A DNA stretch of 64,000 nucleotides from NCBI GenBank assembly GCA_963838205.1, contig CAWIQF010000013.1, positions 1 through 64,000 of the forward strand, given 5' to 3'. Shown piece after piece: positions 8,358-17,171 of this stretch (position 1 is the first letter of the stretch; every line of letters begins with the position of its first letter). The notes under the pieces were generated by a model, which saw only the letters and a list, made by a program, of their open reading frames with translations, made no database searches and was not told the origin of the DNA. The DNA comes from CAIVVT01 sp963838205. GTDB taxonomy: Bacteria; Acidobacteriota; Terriglobia; Bryobacterales; Bryobacteraceae. The position numbers and the translations under genes are program-made.

Positions 8358-9235
8358 TGCTCAACCTCCGGGTTCATCGACCGCCCGCCCAAAGCGGGAG
8401 CGGGCAGGAACGCCTTCGTCCGCCCCGGCGGGACTCCCGCAATTCTGGGCCGGCGCTTGGCGGTCATCTGTTTGATCGATGGCTCAGGCCGCAAGTTTTC
8501 GGGCAATGTTCCGCTGAGTTTCTCAATCGTTGTGCGTACGGCTTGGCCAACCTGACGGTGCGTGTCGATTGCCGCGGTTTCGCCCTTCACCCGCTCGCGC
8601 CGAAGCTTCTGCTCCGCCTGGGTGATGCGGAATTCGTTGGCAGCTAGTTCGGCCCTGCCGGCCCGGTCCAGGAGGTCGTCCCTTTCGGGAAGTCCCTTGT
8701 ACGACTTGAGATCTGAGAGACCCATGCCGTAGAGCCCGCGATAGCCCGCGTCATGAAACAGGCCGTAGTTCTGCACTCCCGCATCCTTGGCCGCCGAGGT
8801 CAGGCTCCGGTTGGCTTCCTTCACCCGCTGACGCATCTCCACACGCCGCTGCTCGGGGTGCTGATCCCGGATCTCCTGACGGCGAGTCTGGACCGCGAAG
8901 TAGGTCTGGCAGAGCCCCACTTCCGCTTTCCGGGGATCACCGTTCATCGCGATCAGGTAGCAGGCATAACGGGAAAGAAACAAGTCGGTCCTCTGGACTT
9001 CCGCTCCCTTTCCAGCCTGTATCCCCTTCGTGACCTCATGAAACTGATCACCTGCGTCCACTCCGGCACTCTCGCATGCCATCTTTGCCTTCTCTATCAC
9101 ATACGCGAAGTTCTCCCAGCTGGTATACCCTAGCAGCGGTTGAAGATCACGCGCCATCCAATACGCCACCCCGTTGGGAGAAACCCGTTTACAGGCCTCC
9201 AATTGATTGACTAGAAGTGGTCTGACTTGATCCAA
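8354..9235 (-). CDS. dinD: DNA-damage-inducible protein D (DinD)
   Basis: 293-aa DinD homologue. Diagnostic stretches are GVAYWMARDLQPLLGY, a BRO-N-like motif, then LSRYACYLIAMNGDPRKAEV and QTYFAVQTRRQE. In E. coli dinD is SOS-induced and DinD inhibits RecA filaments. The frame is open to 9370, but I place the start at TTG 9235 because AAGGAGG stands six bases upstream and homology begins just after it. It heads the leftward trio and diverges from the HARE-HTH/SNF2 operon. No recognisable LexA box could be confirmed. Confidence 0.88.
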   Translation of the reverse strand: MDQVRPLLVNQLEACKRVSPNGVAYWMARDLQPLLGYTSWENFAYVIEKAKMACESAGVDAGDQFHEVTKGIQAGKGAEVQRTDLFLSRYACYLIAMNGDPRKAEVGLCQTYFAVQTRRQEIRDQHPEQRRVEMRQRVKEANRSLTSAAKDAGVQNYGLFHDAGYRGLYGMGLSDLKSYKGLPERDDLLDRAGRAELAANEFRITQAEQKLRRERVKGETAAIDTHRQVGQAVRTTIEKLSGTLPENLRPEPSIKQMTAKRRPRIAGVPPGRTKAFLPAPALGGRSMNPEVEQ

Positions 9236-9291
9236 GAAGCACCTCCTTCCCCCAAAGGTTAACAGAGGAGCGGGGGCTCGCACAATAGCTG

Positions 9292-9318
9292 TTTTCCATC
9301 TCGTACATTCTTTTCCAT
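9292..9318. promoter_or_regulatory. Two direct repeats TTTTCCAT, possible operator
   Basis: TTTTCCAT occurs at 9292-9299 and again at 9311-9318, 19 bp start to start (about two helical turns). They lie just upstream of the -35 box of the rightward promoter in the divergent region. A dimeric regulator binding here could control both arms. Low certainty because AT-rich words recur by chance. Confidence 0.35.
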
Positions 9319-9322
9319 TTAT

Positions 9323-9351
9323 TGACTTCCCGCCCTTGCTGGTCATATACT
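9323..9351 (+). promoter_or_regulatory. Sigma-70-type promoter of the rightward defence operon
   Basis: TTGACT (9323-9328), 17-bp spacer, TATACT (9346-9351), ending 22 bp before the ATG of the HARE-HTH-like gene at 9374. Spacing and box quality are close to consensus. It would drive the rightward set from 9374 to 20337. Confidence 0.65.
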
Positions 9352-9373
9352 GGGTCTTCCTGAGGGCCAACCA

Positions 9374-9868
9374 ATGAAATTCCGCGACGATCTACTCAAG
9401 CGTATAGAAAAGAAGGAGCTGGAGATCCGGGACCTGGAAAAGCAGCTCGCGGCAGCCAATGCCTACCTCCAGGCGCTTCAGGAAACCATTCGGCTTCTCC
9501 CAAAGGAACCGTTCGGTAGTTCTGCTTCGCCCGCCCAGGTCCTGCGGCCAGGAAGCGCGGTGGCCAAGGCGCGCGAGGCGATCCTGAAGGCCGCCAAGCC
9601 CTTGCATGTCACGGAACTCTTGAAATCGCTCGGGCGCCCGGTAGACAAGAATAGCCGGGTCTCACTAAGTGGTTCCCTGAGCGGCTACGTGAAGCGGAAT
9701 GAGATCTTCACGCGCCCCGCGCCAAACACCTTTGGCTTGATCGAACTGAACCACAGCGAAATGCCGGAGGATGAACCGCCCGAGGATTTCGGATCTCTCC
9801 CCGAGGATGAACCGGGGACACCGGAAACGCCGACGACTGGCTTAACCGACGACGATGTGCCGTTTTGA
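9374..9868 (+). CDS. HARE-HTH-like protein with SSB-type C-terminal tip
   Basis: 164-aa protein in three parts. Residues 1-40 are a coiled coil (KRIEKKELEIRDLEKQLA). Residues 60-118 resemble the HARE-HTH winged helix (VAKAREAILKAAKPLHVTEL, then RVSLSGSLSGYVKR and FGLIEL) known from restriction enzymes and chromatin proteins. The rest is an acidic Pro/Glu-rich tail ending TDDDVPF. That end closely mimics the DDDIPF tip of bacterial SSB, the docking site for many DNA-repair enzymes. It is the first gene after the promoter at 9323 and about 200 bp before the SNF2 gene. DNA binding plus partner recruitment is inferred. Confidence 0.72.
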   Translation: MKFRDDLLKRIEKKELEIRDLEKQLAAANAYLQALQETIRLLPKEPFGSSASPAQVLRPGSAVAKAREAILKAAKPLHVTELLKSLGRPVDKNSRVSLSGSLSGYVKRNEIFTRPAPNTFGLIELNHSEMPEDEPPEDFGSLPEDEPGTPETPTTGLTDDDVPF

Positions 9869-10071
9869 CCTCGTTGCGGAGTCGTACCAGCGGATCTTCA
9901 TCGGCTGCCGACCTTTGAATGCGCATCTGATTGCTCGTCTGGATCTCCAACGGCGCCCGATCTTCATTCCGGAAAGCTGGCCACACTTCAACGCCATCAA
10001 TGATCGACAATGGTCATTACGGGAAAGGATGGCGGACTGTCGCGATTGCTGCGCCGGCCTGAAAATGGTAA

Positions 10072-12957
10072 GTGTCCACCAGCTACCATGCCAAGTACTT
10101 CGGCAACGAGTTGACCCGCCGGTCAGGCACAGATGGCGTAGAGAAACTGTCGGTTTCCCTGTTCGATGCCGCCGTCGATCTGAACCCATATCAGATTGAG
10201 GCCGCGCTGTTCGCGTTCCGGTCGCCCCTATCGAAAGGCGTGCTGCTGGCCGATGAAGTTGGCCTCGGCAAGACCATCGAGGCGGGCCTGGTGCTATGCC
10301 AATGTTGGGCCGAGCGTCGCCGGAAACTGCTCGTCATTTGCCCCGCATCACTCCGCAAACAGTGGAGCATGGAACTCTCGGAGAAGTTCCATCTGCACAG
10401 CGTCATCCTCGATTCGGCATCATACCGGGACGCAATCCGCGAAGGGAGCGCTTCGCCTTTTGCCGCCCATGCACTCGTCATAGTTTCCATGAACTTCGCC
10501 AGCCGGATGGCGGGTGAGATGCAACTCGTACCGTGGGACCTCGTCGTAATCGATGAGGCACACAAGCTCCGGGGTGCATACCGCACGAGCAACAAAATGG
10601 GCCAAGCCATCCGCACGGCCATCGCGGACCGCAGGAAGTTGTTGCTGACCGCCACGCCCCTGCAGAACTCATTGCTGGAACTCTACGGCCTCTCGACCAT
10701 GATCGACGAGCATCTGTTCGGTGACCTGGCAGCCTTCCGAACGCAGTACTGTTCGAAGGACGGAGACTTGGACGGTTTGAAGGACCGTCTTCGTTCCTTC
10801 TGCTACCGGACGCTGCGTAGCCAAGTCCTGGAATACGTGAAATACACGGAGCGCCGACCGATTACACGCCCGTTTACGCCTGCCGACTCCGAACAGCAAC
10901 TCTACGAAGCCGTTTCCGCCTTTCTGCGCAGGGATGACACCTACTCCATCCCCCGTCGTCAGCGGGAGCTAACGACGATGATTTTGCGCAAGCTGTTGTC
11001 CTCCAGTTCTCAGGCCGTGGCGGGCACGTTCGAAATGATCCGCCAACGCCTATTGGTCCTCAAGGCGCATGCCCACGCTGGTGCGGCTTTGCCTGAAGGC
11101 GAGGGTCTGGCAGAGAAGCTGATCGAAGAAGATGAACTGAATTCTGAGCTATTGGACGAGCCCGCGAACGGCGGCGAAATCCCGGTCGCCGAGCTACCTC
11201 CATCGCCCGCGCCTGTCGATCTGAAGAAACTGGACTCTGAAATCGCTGAGCTCGGCCGTTTCGTACAGTGGGCGAGATCCATTCAAATCGACGCCAAGAC
11301 CCGCGCTCTTCTCACAGCAGTGCAGATCGGCTTCGACGAGATGGAGAAGATCGGGGCACTGCGCAAGGCCGTCGTTTTCACGGAGTCTCGCCGCACGCAA
11401 GAGTACCTGCGCAACTTTCTGGAAGCCAACGGCTATGGCGGAAGAATCGTACTGTTCAACGGCACGAACACCGGACCCGACGTGGACCGCATTTATCAGG
11501 AATGGGCGCGCGTCAATTCACCACTGGGACGGCTCAGTGGCTCCAAGTTGGCCGACAAGCGCCTGGCTCTGATAGAGCACTTCCGGGACCACGCAGAGAT
11601 TCTCATCGCTACCGAGTCTGCCGCGGAAGGCATCAATCTCCAATTCTGCTCGCTCGTCATCAACTACGACCTGCCATGGAACCCTCAGCGAATCGAGCAA
11701 CGCATTGGGCGCTGTCATCGTTACGGCCAGAAGCATGATGTGGTGGTCATCAATTTCCTCAACGAGCGGAACGAAGCCGACAAGCGTGTCTTCCAGCTCC
11801 TCAAAGAGAAGTTCAACCTCTTTTCCGGCGTCTTCGGCGCCAGTGATGAAATCCTGGGGACACTCGAAGCCGGCGTCGACTTTGAGAAACGCGTCTTCGC
11901 CATCTACCAGACCTGCCGCACCCCCGAGCAAATCGATGCGGCATTCCTGCAATTGCAAGCCGAAATGGAAGAAGCGATCCAAAGCCGTCTCGTCGATACG
12001 AGACGAAAGCTTTTGGAGAACTTCGATGAGGACGTTCACGACCGGCTACGGGTCCAATTGGACGAAACCCGCCAACGCCTCGATTGGGTTGGACGCATGT
12101 TCTGGCAACTGTCGAAGTTCATCCTTGGGGACCTTGCCACCTTTGATGACGCAACCCTGGCCTTCGATTTGCGCCATACGCCGCGACCAGACGTCAAGCC
12201 CGGCCGCTACCATCTGATCTCGAAGACGCACCAAAACGTCGAAGGAGAGTTTCTCTACCGAATCTCGCACCCTCTGGGTGAACATGCCATCGACGCCGCG
12301 AAGAGTTGCGCGACGCCAGAGGCCACTCTGAAGTTCCAGATCACCAACCATCCCGTGCACATTCGGGTGGTGGAGAACCTGAAGGGCAGGTCCGGCGTCC
12401 TCGTGCTCAATCGGCTGGCGATTGATTCTTTCGAGCGTGAAGAGTACCTCCTCTTCAGCGGATTGACCGATGACGGTCGGCCGCTCGATCAGGAGACCTG
12501 CGAAAAGCTGTTCCATTGTGACGCCGTCGTTGTCCCCGACGGTGTCGCCGCCGATGTCCTGCCCCTACTGAGTAGGGAGGCTGAGCGCCACACCGCCGCG
12601 ACGATCAGCCATTCTCTTGAGACCAACAACAAGCACTTTCAAGAGGAGCGAGAGCGCCTGGAGAAATGGGCGGATGACCAGATCATCGCCGTAGAGCGCG
12701 AATTGGCTGACACCAAAGCGCGAATCAAGGCATTGAACCGCGCGGCCCGCCTCACGACCACGACGGAGGAGCATCTCCGGGTTCAAAATGAAATCCGCGA
12801 GGCAGAGAAGGAACAGCGGCGGCAACGCCAGCGGATTTTCGACCTCGAGGACGAGGTCAAGGACAAGCGCGACCGGCTGATCACGAAGTTGGAAACGCGC
12901 ATGACGCAGAAGACGCAGCGCGAGACGATCTTCACCATCCATTGGAAGGTGGAGTAG
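10072..12957 (+). CDS. SNF2/RapA-type helicase (DrmD-like)
   Basis: 961-aa SWI2/SNF2 ATPase. Walker A DEVGLGKT at 61-68, IDEAHKLR near 160, LTATPLQNS near 193, a second RecA lobe with ESAAEGINLQF and IEQRIGRCHRYGQ near 540, and a C-terminal coiled coil (about 840-940). It translocates on double-stranded DNA. Similar proteins are the DrmD helicase of class 1 DISARM and helicases beside methyltransferase genes in defence islands. The start is GTG 10072, where family similarity begins (STSYHAKYF); no good ribosome site is visible. Twenty bases separate its stop from the methyltransferase ATG. Confidence 0.9.
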   Translation: MSTSYHAKYFGNELTRRSGTDGVEKLSVSLFDAAVDLNPYQIEAALFAFRSPLSKGVLLADEVGLGKTIEAGLVLCQCWAERRRKLLVICPASLRKQWSMELSEKFHLHSVILDSASYRDAIREGSASPFAAHALVIVSMNFASRMAGEMQLVPWDLVVIDEAHKLRGAYRTSNKMGQAIRTAIADRRKLLLTATPLQNSLLELYGLSTMIDEHLFGDLAAFRTQYCSKDGDLDGLKDRLRSFCYRTLRSQVLEYVKYTERRPITRPFTPADSEQQLYEAVSAFLRRDDTYSIPRRQRELTTMILRKLLSSSSQAVAGTFEMIRQRLLVLKAHAHAGAALPEGEGLAEKLIEEDELNSELLDEPANGGEIPVAELPPSPAPVDLKKLDSEIAELGRFVQWARSIQIDAKTRALLTAVQIGFDEMEKIGALRKAVVFTESRRTQEYLRNFLEANGYGGRIVLFNGTNTGPDVDRIYQEWARVNSPLGRLSGSKLADKRLALIEHFRDHAEILIATESAAEGINLQFCSLVINYDLPWNPQRIEQRIGRCHRYGQKHDVVVINFLNERNEADKRVFQLLKEKFNLFSGVFGASDEILGTLEAGVDFEKRVFAIYQTCRTPEQIDAAFLQLQAEMEEAIQSRLVDTRRKLLENFDEDVHDRLRVQLDETRQRLDWVGRMFWQLSKFILGDLATFDDATLAFDLRHTPRPDVKPGRYHLISKTHQNVEGEFLYRISHPLGEHAIDAAKSCATPEATLKFQITNHPVHIRVVENLKGRSGVLVLNRLAIDSFEREEYLLFSGLTDDGRPLDQETCEKLFHCDAVVVPDGVAADVLPLLSREAERHTAATISHSLETNNKHFQEERERLEKWADDQIIAVERELADTKARIKALNRAARLTTTTEEHLRVQNEIREAEKEQRRQRQRIFDLEDEVKDKRDRLITKLETRMTQKTQRETIFTIHWKVE

Positions 12958-12977
12958 CCTCATTTGGGAATGTGAAC

Positions 12978-15947
12978 ATGGCCGACAGCCAAACGAAACT
13001 AAAGACCTTACTCCGGGAACTGTTCCAGCTTGACAGCGCCGATCTCGACTTCGGCATTTACCGGATCATGAATTCGAAGCGCTCGGAGATCGAGCGCTTT
13101 CTGGACAATGATCTCCTCCCGCAAATCAAGGAGGCGTTCCTACAGTACAAGTCGAGCGATTCGGCCCACATCAAACCTGAGCTTGACAAAGTCATCCAGC
13201 AGTTGAAAGACGCGGGCGTCGATCCCGAGTTGTCGCCGAAGGTAAAGGAGCTTCGCGAGAAACTGTCGGCCGCCATCGACGTATCCGCTCTGGAGAACCA
13301 AATCTTCTCCGATCTATTCAACTTCTTCCGTCGTTACTACAACGAGGGAGATTTTCTGTCTCTTCGGCGATACAAGGAAGGCGTCTATGCGATTCCCTAC
13401 GAAGGGGAGGAAGTTAAGCTGCATTGGGCCAACAACGACCAGTATTATGTCAAGAGCAGCGAGTACCTTCGCGACTACTCCTTCACGGTCGCCGGCAACC
13501 GCCGTGTCCATTTCCGACTGGTCTGCGCAGACTCGGACAAGGAACACAGCCAGGCCCCCAATGGCGGTAACGACCGCCGGTTCATTCTCCACGAACTCGA
13601 ACCGGTGACAGAAGAAAACACCGACCTCGTCATCCGTTTTGAATACCGGCACGACCAGCAGAAGCGAAGGCAAGACGCCTTGAACGCTCAGACTGCCGCA
13701 ACTGTCCTGGCTTCACTTAAGTCGTTGGAGTGGATTTCAAATCTTGCGGCACCCGCCCCTTCCTCCTCAGACCCGGGCCGTTCCGTTCTCTCCAAACACC
13801 TGACGGACTACACTGCGCGGAACAGCTTCGACTACTTCATACACAAGAACGTTCGTGGGTTTCTTCGCCGCGAACTCGATTTCTTCATCAAGAATGAGGT
13901 GATGAACCTGGACGATGTCCAGAGCGCGTTGGCTCCTAGGGTCGAACAGTATTTGTCGCGTATCAAGGTCCTTCGTAGCATCGCCCACAAGATAATCGAC
14001 TTCATTGCTCAGCTAGAGGAGTTTCAAAAGATGCTCTGGCTGAAGAGGAAGTTCGTCGTGGCAACCGACTACTGTGTGACCCTCGACCACGTCCCGGTTG
14101 CCCTGTACCCGGAGATTGCAGCGAATGAAGCGCAACGAAGAGAGTGGGTGCGGCTGTTTGCGATAGATCAAATCGGCCCAGATGTTCTGGGTAACCCTGG
14201 ATACTCCGAACCTCTTACGGTCAACTTCTTGAAGGCGAACACAACGCTGTTTCTCGATACGAGGTTCTTCTCCCCAGAGTTCAAGTACCAGTTCTTGTCC
14301 GCAATCGCTAACCTCGATGAGGCGACGAATGCGGTTTTGATCCACGGCGACAATCTTCAGGCAATGAATCTGCTGCGCGACCGATACGAAGGCCAGATTC
14401 GGTGCGTGTTTATTGACCCCCCGTACAACACCGGCAACGACGAATTCGTTTATCGCGACACCTATCAGCACTCATGTTGGCTCAGCATGCTGTTCGATCG
14501 CCTGGCGGCCAGCCGCATCCTACTCACGGAAGATGGCTCACTGTGGTGCACCCTCGATAGTGCTGAGTCACCGCGGTTTTGGCTGCTAGCCGAGGATGTG
14601 TTTGGGTCCGAGAACTTTCAGGGCCATATCGCTTGGCAGCACAGTGTACAAACGAAAGGATACGCCGGGACGCTAGCCGTTGCTCACAACAACGTGTTTA
14701 TCTTTTCGCGAAGCCAGGATTTTGAGCTCGGCGTCCTGGAGAGAACCGAGGCGCACAATGCCTCGTACTCCAACCCTGACAATGATCCCAAGGGGCCGTG
14801 GCGAACGGGTTACCTCGTCAATAGTTTGTACCGGCCAAATCTTATCTACGATGTCAGCACCCCAAGCGGTAAGACGATAGATCCTCCTTCAAACGGTTGG
14901 AGATACAGCCGTGAAACGATGCAGAAAAAGATCCAGACAGGCGAGATCTTCTTTTCTGAGGATGAGACCCGCCTTATCCGCAAGATCTATCTCGCCGACC
15001 AAGAAGGGCATGTTCCAAACTCGGTATGGCTTGCCGAAGATAGTGGCACGTCGAGGAGCGGAAATCTCGAACTGAAGAAGCTGATCCCCGATTCACCTAT
15101 AACGACAGTCAAACCGACGGAGCTCATTGAGCGCATCGCCACGATTGCGGCCGATCCAACGTCTGTCATATTGGACTTCTTCGCCGGGTCGGGGACCACC
15201 GGGCACGCCATCATGAACCTCAACCGCGGCGATGGCGGTCACAGGAAGGTTATCCTCGTTGAGGCTGCGGACTTCTTCTACTCTGTTCTAAAGCCCAGGA
15301 TCCTGAAGGCAGCGTACTCTTCAGAGTGGAAGGATGGCGCACCCTTAAAGCGAAGCAGCGGCCTAAGCCAACTCGTCAAGTACATCCGGCTGGAATCTTA
15401 CGAGGACACGCTGAACAATTTGGCTTTTCTCCGAACCGAATCGCAACAGTCGTTGCTGGCCGCAAACGCCCCAGTCCACGAGGAGTACATGCTCCATTAC
15501 ATGCTTGATGTTGAGAGTAGAGGCAGCGCTCCTCTGCTAGACATTCAAGCCTTCAAGGATCCTTTTGACTACACGCTTCGCATCGCAACGTCTGCCGTGG
15601 GCGAGACGGTACCGATGAAAGTAGATCTAGTTGAGACGTTTAGCTACCTGCTGGGACTCCGCGTAAAGCAGGTGGACCGGATTCGAGGCATTCTTACTGT
15701 CCATGGAGTCAATCGAAGGAACGAGAAAGTCCTCGTGATCTGGCGAAACATTCAAGAAACGCCTAGCCCGCAGCTCGATGAATTCTTTCAAAAGCAGGGA
15801 TACAGCACCAAGGACATGGAATTCGATCTTATCTATGTCAATGGCGATAATAATCTTGAGAATCTGAAGAAGGACGAGGATACGTGGAAGGTTCGCCTCA
15901 TCGAAGAGGAATTCAAGCGATTGATGTTCGACATGGGCGTAGAGTAA
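12978..15947 (+). CDS. Type III-like adenine-specific DNA methyltransferase (Mod)
   Basis: 989-aa beta-class N6-adenine methyltransferase. The catalytic DPPYNTGND motif (about residue 480) comes before the AdoMet-binding FFAGSGTTGHA motif (about residue 733), the beta-class order. The segment between them should contain target recognition. The 450-residue N-terminal part is larger than in ordinary Mod subunits and may couple to the helicase. ATG 12978 is chosen because MADSQTKLKTLLRELF fits the family start; the frame is open to 12942. It probably marks host DNA so that the Res/SNF2/PLD effectors ignore it. Confidence 0.9.
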   Translation: MADSQTKLKTLLRELFQLDSADLDFGIYRIMNSKRSEIERFLDNDLLPQIKEAFLQYKSSDSAHIKPELDKVIQQLKDAGVDPELSPKVKELREKLSAAIDVSALENQIFSDLFNFFRRYYNEGDFLSLRRYKEGVYAIPYEGEEVKLHWANNDQYYVKSSEYLRDYSFTVAGNRRVHFRLVCADSDKEHSQAPNGGNDRRFILHELEPVTEENTDLVIRFEYRHDQQKRRQDALNAQTAATVLASLKSLEWISNLAAPAPSSSDPGRSVLSKHLTDYTARNSFDYFIHKNVRGFLRRELDFFIKNEVMNLDDVQSALAPRVEQYLSRIKVLRSIAHKIIDFIAQLEEFQKMLWLKRKFVVATDYCVTLDHVPVALYPEIAANEAQRREWVRLFAIDQIGPDVLGNPGYSEPLTVNFLKANTTLFLDTRFFSPEFKYQFLSAIANLDEATNAVLIHGDNLQAMNLLRDRYEGQIRCVFIDPPYNTGNDEFVYRDTYQHSCWLSMLFDRLAASRILLTEDGSLWCTLDSAESPRFWLLAEDVFGSENFQGHIAWQHSVQTKGYAGTLAVAHNNVFIFSRSQDFELGVLERTEAHNASYSNPDNDPKGPWRTGYLVNSLYRPNLIYDVSTPSGKTIDPPSNGWRYSRETMQKKIQTGEIFFSEDETRLIRKIYLADQEGHVPNSVWLAEDSGTSRSGNLELKKLIPDSPITTVKPTELIERIATIAADPTSVILDFFAGSGTTGHAIMNLNRGDGGHRKVILVEAADFFYSVLKPRILKAAYSSEWKDGAPLKRSSGLSQLVKYIRLESYEDTLNNLAFLRTESQQSLLAANAPVHEEYMLHYMLDVESRGSAPLLDIQAFKDPFDYTLRIATSAVGETVPMKVDLVETFSYLLGLRVKQVDRIRGILTVHGVNRRNEKVLVIWRNIQETPSPQLDEFFQKQGYSTKDMEFDLIYVNGDNNLENLKKDEDTWKVRLIEEEFKRLMFDMGVE

Positions 15948-15989
15948 TCCCCTTCCGCATGCAGCAGAGAACAATAACGGTGATCACAA

Positions 15990-17087
15990 ATGACTAAAGT
16001 TGAGTTGGCTGCTGAATTGCTATGGCAGGACCCTAAGGAGCCATCCTCCCATCTCTATAGGGTGGTCGAGGAGCATCTTGCCTCCCACGACATTCTCCAG
16101 TGCCGCGTTGCCGCCGCTTATGCAAGTTGGGGCGGCTTGTCGTTGGTCTCGGACGCCCTCGAGGACTTTTTGCGGAGGGGCAAGAAGCTTCAGACGGTCT
16201 TTGGCATCGGAAACACGATAACGACTCCCGATGCCCTCTTGTACGCGCTGTACTTGAAGACAAGGTATCCGAAGCAGCAGAGAGCTCGAACGTTCGAGTG
16301 GAGATACGGCAACTCGGAGTTTCATCCAAAGTATTACGAGTTTCAATATCCTGATCGTCTTGTGACGGTGATCGGATCGTCAAATCTTACGAACGGTGGG
16401 CTGGCAATGAACCATGAGCTGTCGGTCTCGGTCACGGCACCACCTGTCACGGCCATATGGCGGTCATGTGACGCCGGATGGAAGCGTTTGTGGAAGAGAA
16501 GCCAAGACGTCACCCCGGAGCAAATCAGAGCGCTCCGTGACGCTAATGCGCTGGGCGCCGAGCAGGCAAAGGCGAGAGGAAGTGGCAAGTCGCAGTTTCT
16601 GGATGTGAGGCTTCCGAGAGCCAAAAAGCCGCTGTTCCGCCATCTCATTGAAGACGAGCCCGCGCGCCAAGTTAGGCACGAGGTACTTGCGGCTGCCGAT
16701 TCGCTAACGGAAAAGCCAGCGCGGCTCTTTCTCCAGATTCTTGAACATGAGACTGGCGGCGGCCACCAGATTCAGTTGCCTGTTGCAACTCTCGGGGCGT
16801 TCTTCGGCGTAGGCAAGGATGAGTCGAAAGACGTGGTGTTTCGGTTCCCTTCGCTCTCTGAGGAGGTCTCAGTGAAATTGACGCATTTTGAGAATCACAC
16901 CTACAGGGTACGTCTCCGTCCGTTGAAGGAGATCCCACGGCCCGCCATTGTGGTGTTCGAGCGAGGTGCGGAGGCTGGCACCTATGACTGTAAAGTCGTA
17001 ACGGCGGCACAATATCAGCGAACACTACGGCTGAGATGCTCTGAGCAGACACGAGAAGACAGCCGACGGTGGGGTCTCCAGCAGTGA
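15990..17087 (+). CDS. Phospholipase D-family nuclease-like protein
   Basis: 365-aa protein with one PLD motif: H110-x-K in FHPKYYEF followed by VIGSSNLTNGGLA. In defence systems (DrmC of DISARM, NgoFVII-like nucleases) this family acts as nuclease, usually as a dimer. The C-terminal half (QIQLPVATLGAFFGVG onward) is beta-rich and of unknown role. It begins 42 bases after the methyltransferase stop and is followed by the Res gene, which fixes it within the same operon. Confidence 0.85.
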   Translation: MTKVELAAELLWQDPKEPSSHLYRVVEEHLASHDILQCRVAAAYASWGGLSLVSDALEDFLRRGKKLQTVFGIGNTITTPDALLYALYLKTRYPKQQRARTFEWRYGNSEFHPKYYEFQYPDRLVTVIGSSNLTNGGLAMNHELSVSVTAPPVTAIWRSCDAGWKRLWKRSQDVTPEQIRALRDANALGAEQAKARGSGKSQFLDVRLPRAKKPLFRHLIEDEPARQVRHEVLAAADSLTEKPARLFLQILEHETGGGHQIQLPVATLGAFFGVGKDESKDVVFRFPSLSEEVSVKLTHFENHTYRVRLRPLKEIPRPAIVVFERGAEAGTYDCKVVTAAQYQRTLRLRCSEQTREDSRRWGLQQ

Positions 17088-17171
17088 TTACGCTATCGGT
17101 TTCGTTTGGCACTGCACGCCTGCTTGTGTGGAACGCGATGGGCGAAAGCTTCGTTGCGGTAGGGGCGGCCC

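Noticed and set aside
9236..9373. LexA box upstream of dinD
   Set aside because: No convincing CTGT-8-ACAG or other known LexA palindrome; the acidobacterial consensus is unknown to me.
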